NCBI GenBank assembly: GCA_902478885.1
Contig: CABSMS010000011.1
Coordinates: forward strand, 1-31,637
DNA: 31,637 nucleotides
Source: an uncultured Collinsella sp.
GTDB taxonomy: Bacteria > Actinomycetota > Coriobacteriia > Coriobacteriales > Coriobacteriaceae
Reading direction: 5' to 3'
Positions 1 to 8,687 of the stretch are shown here, in pieces. The notes beneath the pieces were generated by a model, which was not told the origin of the DNA, searched no databases, and saw only the letters and a program-made list of their open reading frames with translations. A program made the translations under genes and the position numbers. Within the stretch, counting starts at the first letter, position 1, and each line of letters starts with the position of its first letter.

Positions 1-482
1 ATGGGGTCCTAGCACATGTGCTTTCGTCTGCTTTAATAATTGGCGCAGCATATAGTGCGCTTTGCCTTCTTCTTTTTGCAATAGCGATAACACGTGGAGG
101 GCAAAACTATGCGCATAGCATGCTGGCTGCATTTTTGTCCGCAATGATAATCAACGCCGTATTGGTGATATCGGTTGCGTTGGAGACGATGACCATCTAT
201 CGGATTACAGGCAGCGCTGTATTGAGCGGGGCTGCAATCATAATTGGATTTGTCATGAGCCTGACGCTCTACGGAAGCTTCCTTCAGGTGCCTATACCAT
301 CCTTGCGATGGGTCTTACTCCTTCCGGGGCCGTACCTTGGAGTCGGATGTGCCCTTGGGTATAGCGATATGGGACAGCTGACGCTTCTGGGATATGGCGT
401 GGCAGCCAGCTGTCTATCGGTATTGATTTACGCTCTCGTGAGCTTTCGTGCCGGGGGTGTGTTCAATGACTCGTCAGATTAG
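1..482 (+). CDS. Membrane protein, C-terminal part (5' end outside window); probable ABC-2-type permease subunit
   Basis: The reading frame is open from base 3 with no stop, so the gene very probably starts before the window. A GTG at 18 could act as a start but has no convincing ribosome binding site. About 154 residues are visible. They form several hydrophobic segments separated by short polar loops, so this is a polytopic membrane protein. No catalytic motif is visible. It overlaps the next membrane-protein gene by 17 bp, which indicates translational coupling. Pairs of small, poorly conserved membrane proteins like this are usually the permease subunits of an ABC-2-type exporter whose ATPase gene lies just upstream; here that would be outside the window, so this is inference. 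Codon use is more AT-rich than in the rest of the window, a possible sign of transfer. Confidence 0.6.
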   Translation, partial: GVLAHVLSSALIIGAAYSALCLLLFAIAITRGGQNYAHSMLAAFLSAMIINAVLVISVALETMTIYRITGSAVLSGAAIIIGFVMSLTLYGSFLQVPIPSLRWVLLLPGPYLGVGCALGYSDMGQLTLLGYGVAASCLSVLIYALVSFRAGGVFNDSSD

Positions 483-1284
483 AAGATTCCTCCATTCAGA
501 ATGGAAGCATGTGAGCAAATGGGCGTACGCCTTAATCCTGGTAATTTATGCGTACATGGTGGTATTGCAGCTTAATTCTTTCCCGATGTGGTTCTGTAGC
601 CTCCGTGAGAACAGTTTCTTGGGCTTTTTCCCAGACCCGACGCTTCGGCTATCGGCAGAGGATGTCGTTCTATTTGGTAATGCAGAGGTTTTTCGCGGTC
701 TGCTGTTCAACGTAGCCCCGTTGGCTCATGCATTGTACTTTCCGTTTGTCGCGGCTTGTATCGTGCCGCGCTTTGTCAGTTCGGACTTTATTGAGGAACC
801 GTGGGGGCTGTCGGAGGCTCGGGGAGGGAAGCGTGTGTGCGCTATCGTTGCGCGAGTGGTGCTGTCTTCTTTTGCCCTTTTGGGCGCGTTTATCCTGACG
901 AGTGTCGTTTTGTACTGTCTTAACTGCGCAATCGTTTCGGATGCTCAACAGTATTTCAACCTGAATATATTTTGCGATCGACTTCTTCTGGCGAGTGTCG
1001 TCTGCCTTGCATACGTGGTCTCTTGCGTGATCGCTGTTTCCTATTTTGGGTCCGGCTTCGGTCCGATTGGCATGCTGTTGCTTGTCAATGTTGTAGCGAT
1101 CTACATACAGCTCGGGGCCAATTCCATGCTTCCGCTTCCAGCCTCGATGCTCATGTGGATTTGTGGCGTGACCCCGTTGGGGAATGGTCAATGCATCTCG
1201 ATTTTAATTGACTGCCTAATCAACGTAGCAAGCGTTTTTACCATTTGCTTTACCGTAGACCGATTGCGGTCGAGATTTCTTTGA
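466..1284 (+). CDS. Polytopic membrane protein, probable ABC-2-type permease
   Basis: This 272-residue protein starts with a basic cytoplasmic segment (MTRQIRRFLHSEWKH). A first membrane span at about residues 20-40 follows, then a 50-residue polar stretch, then about five more hydrophobic spans. One span before a large loop and a cluster of spans after it is a common layout for ABC-2-type permeases. ATG 466 is preferred over an in-frame GTG at 448 because it follows a G-rich Shine-Dalgarno-like tract; the coding region then overlaps the upstream gene by 17 bp. Family assignment rests on topology and gene pairing, not on a diagnostic motif. A substrate such as a peptide or bacteriocin is possible but cannot be read from the sequence. 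Confidence 0.6.
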   Translation: MTRQIRRFLHSEWKHVSKWAYALILVIYAYMVVLQLNSFPMWFCSLRENSFLGFFPDPTLRLSAEDVVLFGNAEVFRGLLFNVAPLAHALYFPFVAACIVPRFVSSDFIEEPWGLSEARGGKRVCAIVARVVLSSFALLGAFILTSVVLYCLNCAIVSDAQQYFNLNIFCDRLLLASVVCLAYVVSCVIAVSYFGSGFGPIGMLLLVNVVAIYIQLGANSMLPLPASMLMWICGVTPLGNGQCISILIDCLINVASVFTICFTVDRLRSRFL

Positions 1285-1325
1285 TTGTTTGTGAGGGATA
1301 ATCATACCGAGCATACCAAATACAG

Positions 1326-1356
1326 GGGGGGCGGGCACCGTGGCTGGTGTCCGCCC
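1326..1356. terminator. Strong GC hairpin between convergent genes
   Basis: The arms GGGGGGCGGGCACC and GGTGTCCGCCCCCC pair over 14 positions with one G-T wobble around a 6-base loop. The hairpin sits between the converging permease gene (ends 1284) and the amidotransferase gene (minus strand, ends 1394). No long T-tract follows on either strand, so it may terminate weakly or act as a 3'-end stabiliser for both transcripts. Confidence 0.6.
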
Positions 1357-1393
1357 CCCGGCATGGAAGGTTTAAGCCTGCGTGATTCGCGAG

Positions 1394-2203
1394 CTAGCGG
1401 GCCTGCTTAACCTTTGCCGCTGCCTCGACAAACGACTTCCACAGGTTAAAGTCGGTCTCGAGCGTCTGCCAGGTGTACTCGGGATGCCATTGCACGCCCA
1501 GGCAGAAGGGTTGGCCTTCGACTTCGATGCACTCGGGCACGCCATCGGTTGCCTTGGCGACCAAGCGCGTGCTTTTACCCAGACGATCGACGCAGCAGTG
1601 GTGTGCGGAGTTGGTCTGGATAAGCCTGTGCCCGCCAAGCGCGCGCTCCAGCAACGAGCCCGGCACGACCTCGACGGGATGCACGGGGTCGTTGAGCACG
1701 TGGGTATGGCGCCACTGCGTGCGGCCCTCGCGCGCGCCCAGGCTCGGTACGTCCATGCACAGGGTGCCGCCAGTAGCGACATTGAGCAACTGCGTGCCGC
1801 GGCAGGTGGTAAAGAGCGGCTTTTTGGCGCGGAGCACCTCGCCGACCAGCTTAAACTCAAAGCTATCGCGGATCTCGCAGCAGAGGGTGGGATCGTAGGG
1901 TCGATCATCGCCCCAACGTTTGGGATTGACATCAGGGCCGCCGGGAATGGCGATGCCGTCGGCGATATCGACGTAATGACGGATGACCTCAATGTCCTCG
2001 GTGATGGACATCTGCAGCGGCAGGCCGCCGGCGGCAAGGATGGCATCGACAAAGACACTTGCGATTTCCTCGTTGGGGGAGAGCGTCTCGCTTAAAAACG
2101 GCTTTGCATCTTCCCAACGCGGCGCGACGAGGATGAGCGGACGGTCGGCGGGGGCAACGTCGACGTGCGGGGTATAGGACGAGGAAGTACGAGTTCCGAT
2201 CAT
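1394..2203 (-). CDS. Class I glutamine amidotransferase-like peptidase C26 (gamma-glutamyl hydrolase / PuuD-like)
   Basis: This 269-residue protein has the glutamine-amidotransferase fold of the C26 peptidases, which cleave gamma-glutamyl bonds, for example gamma-glutamyl-GABA in the Puu pathway. The visible triad is nucleophile Cys134 in FTTCRGTQLLN, and His240 and Glu242 in GVQWHPEY. The oxyanion-side motif IPGGPDVNP lies near residue 87. Spacing and motifs match PuuD-like enzymes. ATG 2203 is chosen because homology begins about 20 residues later and GAAAG lies about 8 bases upstream; an in-frame ATG at 2245 has no ribosome binding site. It is the last gene after the ABC importer genes on the same strand, 52 bases after the ATPase stop, so it probably belongs to that operon. 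It may release glutamate from an imported gamma-glutamyl compound, which is inference. Confidence 0.85.
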   Translation of the reverse strand: MIGTRTSSSYTPHVDVAPADRPLILVAPRWEDAKPFLSETLSPNEEIASVFVDAILAAGGLPLQMSITEDIEVIRHYVDIADGIAIPGGPDVNPKRWGDDRPYDPTLCCEIRDSFEFKLVGEVLRAKKPLFTTCRGTQLLNVATGGTLCMDVPSLGAREGRTQWRHTHVLNDPVHPVEVVPGSLLERALGGHRLIQTNSAHHCCVDRLGKSTRLVAKATDGVPECIEVEGQPFCLGVQWHPEYTWQTLETDFNLWKSFVEAAAKVKQAR

Positions 2204-2255
2204 AGGTGTAACTTTCGAGTTTGGATGGTCATGGCGAGCGAACATGGCAATTGGG

Positions 2256-3020
<765 letters not shown>

Positions 3021-3056
3021 GGTGCTCGGCTCCTTATGACTCGAAATGGTAAAGCG

Positions 3057-3890
3057 TTAGCGGATGATGGTCGCGCCGGTCTTGTGCGAAACGTAGATGG
3101 CGGCCTTGTTGATCGCGACGTTGATGAGGATGTAGATGACCGCGATTACCAGGTAGACCGACACGAGGGCGTCGTAGTTGGTAATGAGCACACGGGCATT
3201 TTGCATGAGGTCGGGGTAGCTCACCACATAGGCGACGGTGGTGTCTTTGACTACGACCACAAGCTGCGAAATCAACGACGGAATGATAAACCGAATAGCC
3301 TGCGGCAACACGATTTTAAAGGTGATTTTGGCCTTGGAGAGACCGAGCGCCTGGGCTGCCTCGACCTGACCGCGCGGCACGGCATTGACGCCGGCGCGGA
3401 AAATCTCGGCCAGCACGCCGGCCGCAGCGAGCGCGACAGGCAGTGTGAGCATCCAAAATGACGGTAGCGCGATCTTGTACTGGGGCAGCACCAAAAAGAA
3501 GAAGTAGATGAACAGCAGGCTCGGCACGCCGCGGAAGAAATCGGTGAGCACACGGCAGACCAGCTGTAACGGCTTGATGCCGCTGGTACGGCCGAGCATA
3601 AGGGCTAAGCCCAGTACCAGTGCAATGACGCCGGCGGTGAGTGCAACTTTAACGGTGCCCTCAAAGCCGGCAAGCAAGAACTTCCAGGTGGTTAAGTGCG
3701 TAAAGAAATACCAATAGTGGACCGAAAGCTGGCCGGTCACATAAAAGCGCTGCAGTACCAGGACGGCGAGCGCGGCGACGGCAACAAGCGAGATGGCGGT
3801 GCCGATGCGAATCTTGGCGCGCATCTTGGGGCCGGGAGCCTCGTAGAGCGCATCGCGCATGGTAAGCGCGGAGGTGGAGTGCTTGCTCAT
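3057..3890 (-). CDS. Amino-acid ABC transporter permease (HisM/GltK family)
   Basis: This 277-residue inner-membrane permease has an unusually long basic N-terminal cytoplasmic region of about 30 residues before the first membrane span. The family's coupling-helix (EAA-loop) motif is clear in QVEAAQALGLSKAKITFKIV, followed by LPQAIRFIIPSLISQ. The start ATG overlaps the stop of the upstream permease gene by 4 bp (ATGA), which implies coupled translation and a heterodimeric channel. Such permeases belong to glutamate, glutamine, arginine or histidine importers. The substrate cannot be fixed from the permease alone. Confidence 0.93.
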   Translation of the reverse strand: MSKHSTSALTMRDALYEAPGPKMRAKIRIGTAISLVAVAALAVLVLQRFYVTGQLSVHYWYFFTHLTTWKFLLAGFEGTVKVALTAGVIALVLGLALMLGRTSGIKPLQLVCRVLTDFFRGVPSLLFIYFFFLVLPQYKIALPSFWMLTLPVALAAAGVLAEIFRAGVNAVPRGQVEAAQALGLSKAKITFKIVLPQAIRFIIPSLISQLVVVVKDTTVAYVVSYPDLMQNARVLITNYDALVSVYLVIAVIYILINVAINKAAIYVSHKTGATIIR

Positions 3891-4546
3891 CGGAGGATCC
3901 TCACCTTCTTATCGATGTAGTTGCCAATGTGGCTCACCACAAAGGCCGTGCCCAGGTAGCCGAGCGCCGAGATAAAGAACGCGGCGACGCCGCCGAGCGA
4001 GCGCGTGTTGATGTAGCTCACCACGCCAGTGAGCTCCTGCGGTTTAAGCGGCACCTGACTGCCGAGCGCGGTGGTAAGCATGACGGCGATAAAGAGGTTG
4101 GTCATGGGCAGTACGCTCGAGCGCAGCGCCTGCGGAATCACGATCTTGGCGAGGATACGGCTGAAGCTCATGCCGAGCGAGCGGGCGGCTTCCACCTGGC
4201 CGACGCCGACGGTGTTGATGCCACTCATAAAGTTCTCGGAGCCAAAGGCCGAGCCCAAAAAGACCGTGGCGACGATAACGCAGGTGCGGTAGGGCAGGAC
4301 GACCTTGAGCGGTGGCAGTGCGTAGACGACGATGATGAGCAGCGCGATGCCGGGGATGTTACGGAAGACCTGGACATACAGGTCGCCAAAGATGCGCAGC
4401 GGCTTGAGCGGCGACACGCGCATCACAGTGACGGCGACGGCCAGCACCATGGCGATGGCAAACGACTCAAGCGTCATGCCCCAGGTTGCTAGCAGCGCGT
4501 CGATATAGTTCTGGCCATAGAGCGACCAGAGCTCGGAGAGACTCAT
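3887..4546 (-). CDS. Amino-acid ABC transporter permease (HisQ/GltJ family)
   Basis: This 219-residue permease has about five membrane spans and the EAA-loop motif GQVEAARSLGMSFSRILAKI near residue 135. Its length is typical of the shorter permease of polar amino-acid importers. A strong ribosome binding site (AGGAGG) lies 6 bases before ATG 4546. It is the first permease gene after the binding-protein gene, separated by a 138-bp gap holding a hairpin, and it overlaps the next permease gene by 4 bp. The motif LPYRTCVIVATVFLGSAFGSE in the middle of the protein resembles glutamate-type permeases, though not decisively. Confidence 0.93.
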   Translation of the reverse strand: MSLSELWSLYGQNYIDALLATWGMTLESFAIAMVLAVAVTVMRVSPLKPLRIFGDLYVQVFRNIPGIALLIIVVYALPPLKVVLPYRTCVIVATVFLGSAFGSENFMSGINTVGVGQVEAARSLGMSFSRILAKIVIPQALRSSVLPMTNLFIAVMLTTALGSQVPLKPQELTGVVSYINTRSLGGVAAFFISALGYLGTAFVVSHIGNYIDKKVRILR

Positions 4547-4570
4547 GCGGACCTCCTGCCGATAAGGAAA

Positions 4571-4596
4571 GGGGCTCCCGTGTGTACGGAAGCCCC
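4571..4596 (-). terminator. Intra-operon hairpin between binding-protein and permease genes
   Basis: GGGGCT and AGCCCC, extended by CCG/CGG across one mismatch, form a hairpin read on the minus strand and followed by TTTCCTTAT. Hairpins here are common in importer operons. They terminate most transcripts partway or protect the upstream mRNA, so the binding protein is made in excess over the permeases. Confidence 0.6.
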
Positions 4597-4684
4597 GACA
4601 ACTCAGTGAGGAAACAGTTTACCGCAATAAAGCGCATCATGCGTTTCCATATGGTTTCGTTGCGGCCGTTACCAGGCTCGCTGC

Positions 4685-5680
4685 CTAGGCGCCGATCTCG
4701 GGCAGCTCGGGAACATTGGTGTCGCCCGTACGGTCGCCGATGCAGATCTGCCACAGCTCGGTCCAGGTACCGTCGTCCTCGATCTTCTTAAGGAAGTCGT
4801 TGACAAAGGCGACGCCGTCGGAATCGAGCGGCAGGCCGATGCCGTAGGGCTCCTTGCTGCCGAAGGGCTTGCCGGCGATCTTGTACTTACCGGGCTCGCG
4901 GACCAGGGCGCTCTGCTGCATGTTGTTATCGATGACGTAGGCGTCAACGCGGCCCTGCTGGAGTGCCTGGCGGGCCTCCTCGTCGGTCTTGAACTCCTGC
5001 TGGCTGGCCTTGGGGGCGAACTCCTCCAGGATGGCGGGGCCGTTGGAGCCGGACTGGACGGCGACGTTCTTGTCGGCCAGGTCGTCGACGCTCTTGATGT
5101 CGTCGTTATCGGCGAGCACCAGGATGGCCTGCTGGGTGTAGTAGTAGGGGCCGGCAAAGGAGACGAGCTTCTTGCGCTCGTCGGTGATGGTGTAGGTGGC
5201 AAAGACGGCGTCGACCTGGCCGTTCTGCAGGACGGACTCGCGCGTGTCCGAGGTCACCTGGGTGATCTCGACCTTGTTCTCGCCCAGGATGTAGTTGGAC
5301 AGAAGCTGCGCGATACCGGCATCGAAGCCACGGGTCTGACCGTCTTTTTCGTTGAGGAGGGAGAAGAGCGTGGAGGTCTGAACGCCACCGATCTTAAAGA
5401 CGCCGGCGTCCTTGACGGCCGTCGCCCAGGTGCTGGCGGCGATGGCGTCGTCATCGGCCTTGGGGCCGTCGTTGACGAGCTTGTCGAATGCCTTGGCATC
5501 GAGCGTGGTGGAAGCCTCGGTATCCTCGGAGCCCTTTGAGGAGCCGGCGGCGGAACCCTTGTCGGCCTCGGCGCTGGTGTCGGAGCAGCCGGCAAGACCA
5601 AGGCCGGCGACGGTTGCGAAGGTGGCGGCAACGAAGCCGCGGCGGTCGAGAACGACCTGCTGGGAGAGGTTCTTGCTCAT
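4685..5680 (-). CDS. Amino-acid ABC transporter substrate-binding lipoprotein (glutamate-binding type)
   Basis: This 331-residue SBP_bac_3-type protein is the extracytoplasmic receptor of the importer. The N-terminus carries a twin-arginine pair in DRRGFVAATF (residues 12-21), a hydrophobic stretch, and the lipobox LAGC with acylated Cys32. This suggests a Tat-exported lipoprotein. A Ser/Glu/Ala-rich linker (about 33-65) precedes the binding domain. The motifs GFDAGIAQLL, DAVFATYTITDERKKLVSFAGPYY and VAVQSGSNG are typical of glutamate/glutamine-binding proteins of the GluB type. A good Shine-Dalgarno (GAAAGGTG) precedes ATG 5680. It is the first gene of the operon and has its own promoter upstream. 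Glutamate specificity is inferred from overall resemblance. Confidence 0.92.
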   Translation of the reverse strand: MSKNLSQQVVLDRRGFVAATFATVAGLGLAGCSDTSAEADKGSAAGSSKGSEDTEASTTLDAKAFDKLVNDGPKADDDAIAASTWATAVKDAGVFKIGGVQTSTLFSLLNEKDGQTRGFDAGIAQLLSNYILGENKVEITQVTSDTRESVLQNGQVDAVFATYTITDERKKLVSFAGPYYYTQQAILVLADNDDIKSVDDLADKNVAVQSGSNGPAILEEFAPKASQQEFKTDEEARQALQQGRVDAYVIDNNMQQSALVREPGKYKIAGKPFGSKEPYGIGLPLDSDGVAFVNDFLKKIEDDGTWTELWQICIGDRTGDTNVPELPEIGA

Positions 5681-5723
5681 GGTAGAACACCTTTCTCAAT
5701 AAAATCCCTAGCGGTTGAGTAGA

Positions 5724-5753
5724 GTTATACCCTATTGCGCTCAGACGGGTCAA
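5724..5753 (-). promoter_or_regulatory. Promoter of the amino-acid importer operon
   Basis: On the minus strand, TTGACC (5748-5753) and TATAAC (5724-5729) are separated by 18 bp, a good match to a housekeeping sigma-70-type promoter. The predicted start lies near 5717, giving a leader of about 36 bases that contains the GAAAGG ribosome binding site of the binding-protein gene. Confidence 0.7.
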
Positions 5754-5800
5754 CACGAAATAACTCAGAAACATACTTACCTTATGGGTAATTCTACCTA

Positions 5801-5829
5801 CCAAAAAGGGACAGGCACCTTTGTGGTGG
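5801..5829. repeat. REP-like palindrome (AAAGGGACAGGCACCTTT type)
   Basis: This imperfect palindrome has arms CCAAAAAGG and CCTTTGTGG around GACAGGCA. The same core recurs at 29281-29315, and variants occur at 14808-14830 and 15247-15269. All are intergenic. Short palindromes with this GGGACAGGCACCTTT core are a recognised style of bacterial REP element, often mobilised by RAYT-type transposases. No such transposase is in the window. Confidence 0.65.
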
Positions 5830-5864
5830 TTCTGGCCGATGCGGTGGCATGCCTTGCTGCTTTG

Positions 5865-6080
5865 TCTCAATCTGTAACATCTGCGGCCGTTTTTGCCGAG
5901 TAACTGTTACAGATTGAGATTTTCTCTTCAGGGGGATTCGAATGTCTCGATCTGTAACATCTGGACGGACAAAAGGTCTCTATCTGTTACAGATCGAGAC
6001 AAACGTCGGGGACTAAGATGTCTTGTCTCGATCTGTAACAGGTAGACGGGAATTCGGGCCCTAGATGTTACAGATTGAGA
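5865..6080. repeat. Array of six alternating inverted 15-bp repeats with 40-bp period
   Basis: The 15-bp motif TCTCRATCTGTAACA occurs at 5865-5879 (+), 5905-5919 (-), 5945-5959 (+), 5985-5999 (-), 6026-6040 (+) and 6066-6080 (-). Orientation alternates strictly. Start-to-start spacing is 40, 40, 40, 41 and 40 bp. The only variation inside the motif is A or G at position 5. The 25-26 bp spacers are unrelated to each other. The array fills the gap between the importer promoter and the dxs-like gene's terminator. It is not a CRISPR, because orientations alternate and no cas gene is present. Apart from this array, the REP element, the promoter and the terminator, nothing is seen in 5681-6137. Confidence 0.9.
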
Positions 6081-6099
6081 TAATCGCGTCGCGAAAATA

Positions 6100-6136
6100 A
6101 AAACCTCCGCAGGGATGCTTCCCTTGCGGAGGTTTT
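6100..6136 (-). terminator. Rho-independent terminator of the DXS-like gene
   Basis: Read on the minus strand, AAAACCTCCGCA pairs with TGCGGAGGTTTT and is followed by TTATTTTCG. The hairpin begins directly after the stop codon at 6138 and has a clear T-rich tail. Confidence 0.9.
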
Positions 6137-6137
6137 C

Positions 6138-7919
6138 TTACTCGTTGAGTAGCCTTGCAGCTTCGGCGGCCATGTTCTCGACCGTCATGCCGTTCTGAGC
6201 GAGCAGCTCGTTGGGGTCGTAGCGGTCGGGGAAGCCCTTGGCGATGCCAAAGGTGCGCGTGCGCACGGGCATGCAGGCCAGGTAGCACGCCACGCGCTCG
6301 CCCCAGCCGCCGTCCAAGATGCCGTCCTCGAGGGTGACGACAACGCGATGCTCGGCGGCAAGGCTGTCGAGGAACTCGTGGTCGAGCTCGGTTGCAAAGC
6401 GCGGGTTGACGAGCGTGGCCTCGATACCGTACTCGGCAGTCAGACGGTTTGCCACGCGCTCGCCCAGCTCAAAGAAATCGCCAAGCGCGAGCACGGCAAC
6501 GTCGCGACCCCGGCGTACCACGTTGTAGCGAACGGCGCTATAGTCGGTGTCCTCGGCGGGCGCCAAATCGGGGCGGCTAACCAGGCCGATGCCCGGTACG
6601 CGGATCGCCACGGGATGCTCGCGGTGGTCGAGCGACCAGCTCAGCATGGACAGATATTCCTCCATGCAGGCCGGCGCCAAGTAGCGCATGTTGGGAAGAC
6701 CGCCTAGCATGGAAATATCAAAGAACGAGAGGTGCGTCTCGGACGTGGTGCCAAAGATTGACGCGCCAAACACCAGGATGGTCGCCGGGGCGTCGTTGAG
6801 GCACAGGTCGTGCCACAGCTCGTCGTAGGCGCGCTGCAAAAACGTGCCGTACACACCAAAGACTGGCTTGGCGCCCGAGCGAGCAAGCGCGGTGGCAAAG
6901 GTCACGGCGTGCTCCTCGGCAATGCCCACATCGACGAACTGTTTGCCGGCGGCAGCGCGAAGCTCGGGTGTAAAGCCCATGATGTAGGGTGTGGCGGCCG
7001 TGATGCCCACGACCTGCGGATCGCGCTCGATGACGGCACTGAGCGCTTCGCCCGTAATGTCGGCATAGGTGCGCGGCGCGGGCTCGCTCGGATGGCCCGG
7101 GCAAAGCTTGCGCCCAGTCGCCATGTCAAACGGACCCACGTGGTGCCAGCGTTCGGGGTCGCTCTGGGCCGGCTCAAAGCCCTTGCCCTTGGCGGTGGAG
7201 ACGTGCAGCACGATGGGATGATCGATATTGCGCAGTTCCTGCAACGCGTCGACGAGGGCCAACACGTCGTTACCGGCGTCCAGATAGCGGTAGTCGAGCC
7301 CCATCGCGCGGAAAACGTTGCGCTCACAGGTACCGTTGCTGGCTCGCAGCTCGGCCAGATTGCGATACAGGCCGCCATGGTTCTCGGCAATGGACTGGTC
7401 GTTATCGTTGACGATGATGATCAGGTTGCTATCGAGTTCGGCGGCATTGTTAAAGCCCTCAAACGCCAGGCCGCCCGAAAGCGAGCCGTCGCCAATGATG
7501 GTGATGACGTTGTACGTATCGCCCGCCAGGTCACGAGCGTGCGCCAGGCCGCAGCCCAGGCTCACCGACGTGGAGGTATGGCCCATGGCGAACAGGTCGT
7601 GCTCGGACTCGTCGGGATTGGCAAAGCCAGAAGCCTCACCATAACGCTCCGGATCGATATAAGTGTACGCGCGCCCGGTCAGCGCCTTGTGGGCGTAGGT
7701 CTGGTGCGAAACGTCAAAGACAATCTTGTCGATGGGGGAGTTAAATACGCGATGAAGCGCAACCGTAAGCTCAACGACGCCCAAGTTGGGGGCAACGTGC
7801 CCGCCGACGGCGGCGGAGCTTTCGAGGATTGCCTGACGGATCTCGCCGCAGAGCAGCGGAAGCTCGGCGCGGTCGAGAGCCTTGACGTCCTCGGGCGTTG
7901 TCGTTTGCGTAAGCAGCAT
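6138..7919 (-). CDS. dxs: 1-deoxy-D-xylulose-5-phosphate synthase family protein (variant active site)
   Basis: This 593-residue thiamine-diphosphate enzyme is shorter than classical DXS (about 620-640). DXS joins pyruvate and glyceraldehyde-3-phosphate at the entry of the MEP isoprenoid pathway and also feeds thiamine and pyridoxal synthesis. Visible elements are His41 in GGHVAPNLG, the ThDP motif from GDGSLSGG (143-150) to NDND, the AKGKGFEP segment with a following His, catalytic Glu335 in IAEEHAVTF, and an Arg in AIRVPG. The region aligned to the donor/acceptor pocket reads FGASIFGTTSETH (384-396). There Gly385 and Thr392 occupy the positions of the conserved substrate-binding Arg and Asp of DXS. 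Overall family membership is clear, but it may be a divergent paralogue with altered substrate. Start ATG 7919 has only a distant GGAG. Confidence 0.85.
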   Translation of the reverse strand: MLLTQTTTPEDVKALDRAELPLLCGEIRQAILESSAAVGGHVAPNLGVVELTVALHRVFNSPIDKIVFDVSHQTYAHKALTGRAYTYIDPERYGEASGFANPDESEHDLFAMGHTSTSVSLGCGLAHARDLAGDTYNVITIIGDGSLSGGLAFEGFNNAAELDSNLIIIVNDNDQSIAENHGGLYRNLAELRASNGTCERNVFRAMGLDYRYLDAGNDVLALVDALQELRNIDHPIVLHVSTAKGKGFEPAQSDPERWHHVGPFDMATGRKLCPGHPSEPAPRTYADITGEALSAVIERDPQVVGITAATPYIMGFTPELRAAAGKQFVDVGIAEEHAVTFATALARSGAKPVFGVYGTFLQRAYDELWHDLCLNDAPATILVFGASIFGTTSETHLSFFDISMLGGLPNMRYLAPACMEEYLSMLSWSLDHREHPVAIRVPGIGLVSRPDLAPAEDTDYSAVRYNVVRRGRDVAVLALGDFFELGERVANRLTAEYGIEATLVNPRFATELDHEFLDSLAAEHRVVVTLEDGILDGGWGERVACYLACMPVRTRTFGIAKGFPDRYDPNELLAQNGMTVENMAAEAARLLNE

Positions 7920-8043
7920 CGTTGTGGGTTACTCCATGCGAATCGTGCGCCGGCACTCCCTCGGCCGGCACAATTGCACAAGACAGTCTCGCACATTTTG
8001 GCGTTTGATATGTGACGGCGGCGCGGTAATTCGCCAACTGGTG

Positions 8044-8061
8044 GGGCAAAACGTTTTGTCC
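8044..8061. promoter_or_regulatory. LacI-like palindrome in a divergent intergenic region
   Basis: GGGCAAAACGTTTTGTCC is palindromic at 16 of 18 positions around a central CG. This form is typical of LacI/PurR-family operators. It lies between the divergent dxs-like gene (start 7919) and the HD-domain gene (start 8148), so it could act on either. No LacI-family gene is in the window. Confidence 0.4.
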
Positions 8062-8147
8062 GATGCCATACTGATATGTTCCATGATGTTTTTATCGATT
8101 GTGCACAGGCCGTGGCTTGTCGCCGTGAGTCGCTGGAAGGAGGCAGC

Positions 8148-8684
8148 ATGTCCGATACCGTTCGTGCCGAGAAAATCGCGCACGAGGTCGACTATGCCGC
8201 CCGCCAGCTGGCCCAGGCGGGCCGCTTGGACCTGACGCACGAGTTTATCCAGCATGGCGACGTGACGGTCTATGCACATGTGACTTCAGTAGCGCGGGCG
8301 AGCCTGTCCTTTGCCGAGCGCTTGGGCCGTGCTGGCATTTCGGTCGACCGTGCTTCGTTGCTGCGCGGAGCCCTGCTGCACGATTACTTTCTCTATGACT
8401 GGCACGATCCCGACCCAAGCCATCGGCTGCATGGCTTTCGCCACCCGTTTTTTGCCCTGGCGCGTGCGGAGGAAGATTTTGAGCTGACGTCGCGCGAGCG
8501 GAATATTATCGTGCGGCATATGTTTCCGCTGGTGCCGGTGCCGCCGACGTGTCGTGAGGCATGGATTGTGTGCCTGGCAGACAAATGGTGTGCTCTGCGC
8601 GAGACGGTCGCCGGCCGTCTGTCGCGCAAGGATGAGGCGGACGATAGCGCGAGCAAAGCATCGAGTGAAAAGAGGAGAGGGTAG
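8148..8684 (+). CDS. HD-domain protein (putative metal-dependent phosphohydrolase)
   Basis: This 178-residue protein has HD-superfamily signatures: His44 in YAHVTSVARASL, the His78-Asp79 pair in LLHDYFLYDWH, further histidines around residues 85-99 (HDPDPSHRLHGFRH), and Asp144 in CLADKWCALRET. HD proteins bind one or two metals and hydrolyse phosphoesters, often nucleotides. ATG 8148 is chosen over an in-frame upstream ATG at 8076 because a strong GGAGG sits 6 bases before it. It is followed after 3 bp by the CmpB-like membrane protein, so the two form an operon. The substrate is unknown. Confidence 0.85.
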   Translation: MSDTVRAEKIAHEVDYAARQLAQAGRLDLTHEFIQHGDVTVYAHVTSVARASLSFAERLGRAGISVDRASLLRGALLHDYFLYDWHDPDPSHRLHGFRHPFFALARAEEDFELTSRERNIIVRHMFPLVPVPPTCREAWIVCLADKWCALRETVAGRLSRKDEADDSASKASSEKRRG

Positions 8685-8687
8685 ACG

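Noticed and set aside
5865..6080. CRISPR array
   Set aside because: Repeats are only 15 bp and alternate in orientation, spacers are 25-26 bp, and no cas gene is in the window.
6810..8015. 401-codon plus-strand frame opposite the DXS-like gene
   Set aside because: It is a shadow of the well-supported minus-strand enzyme, with no recognisable domain.
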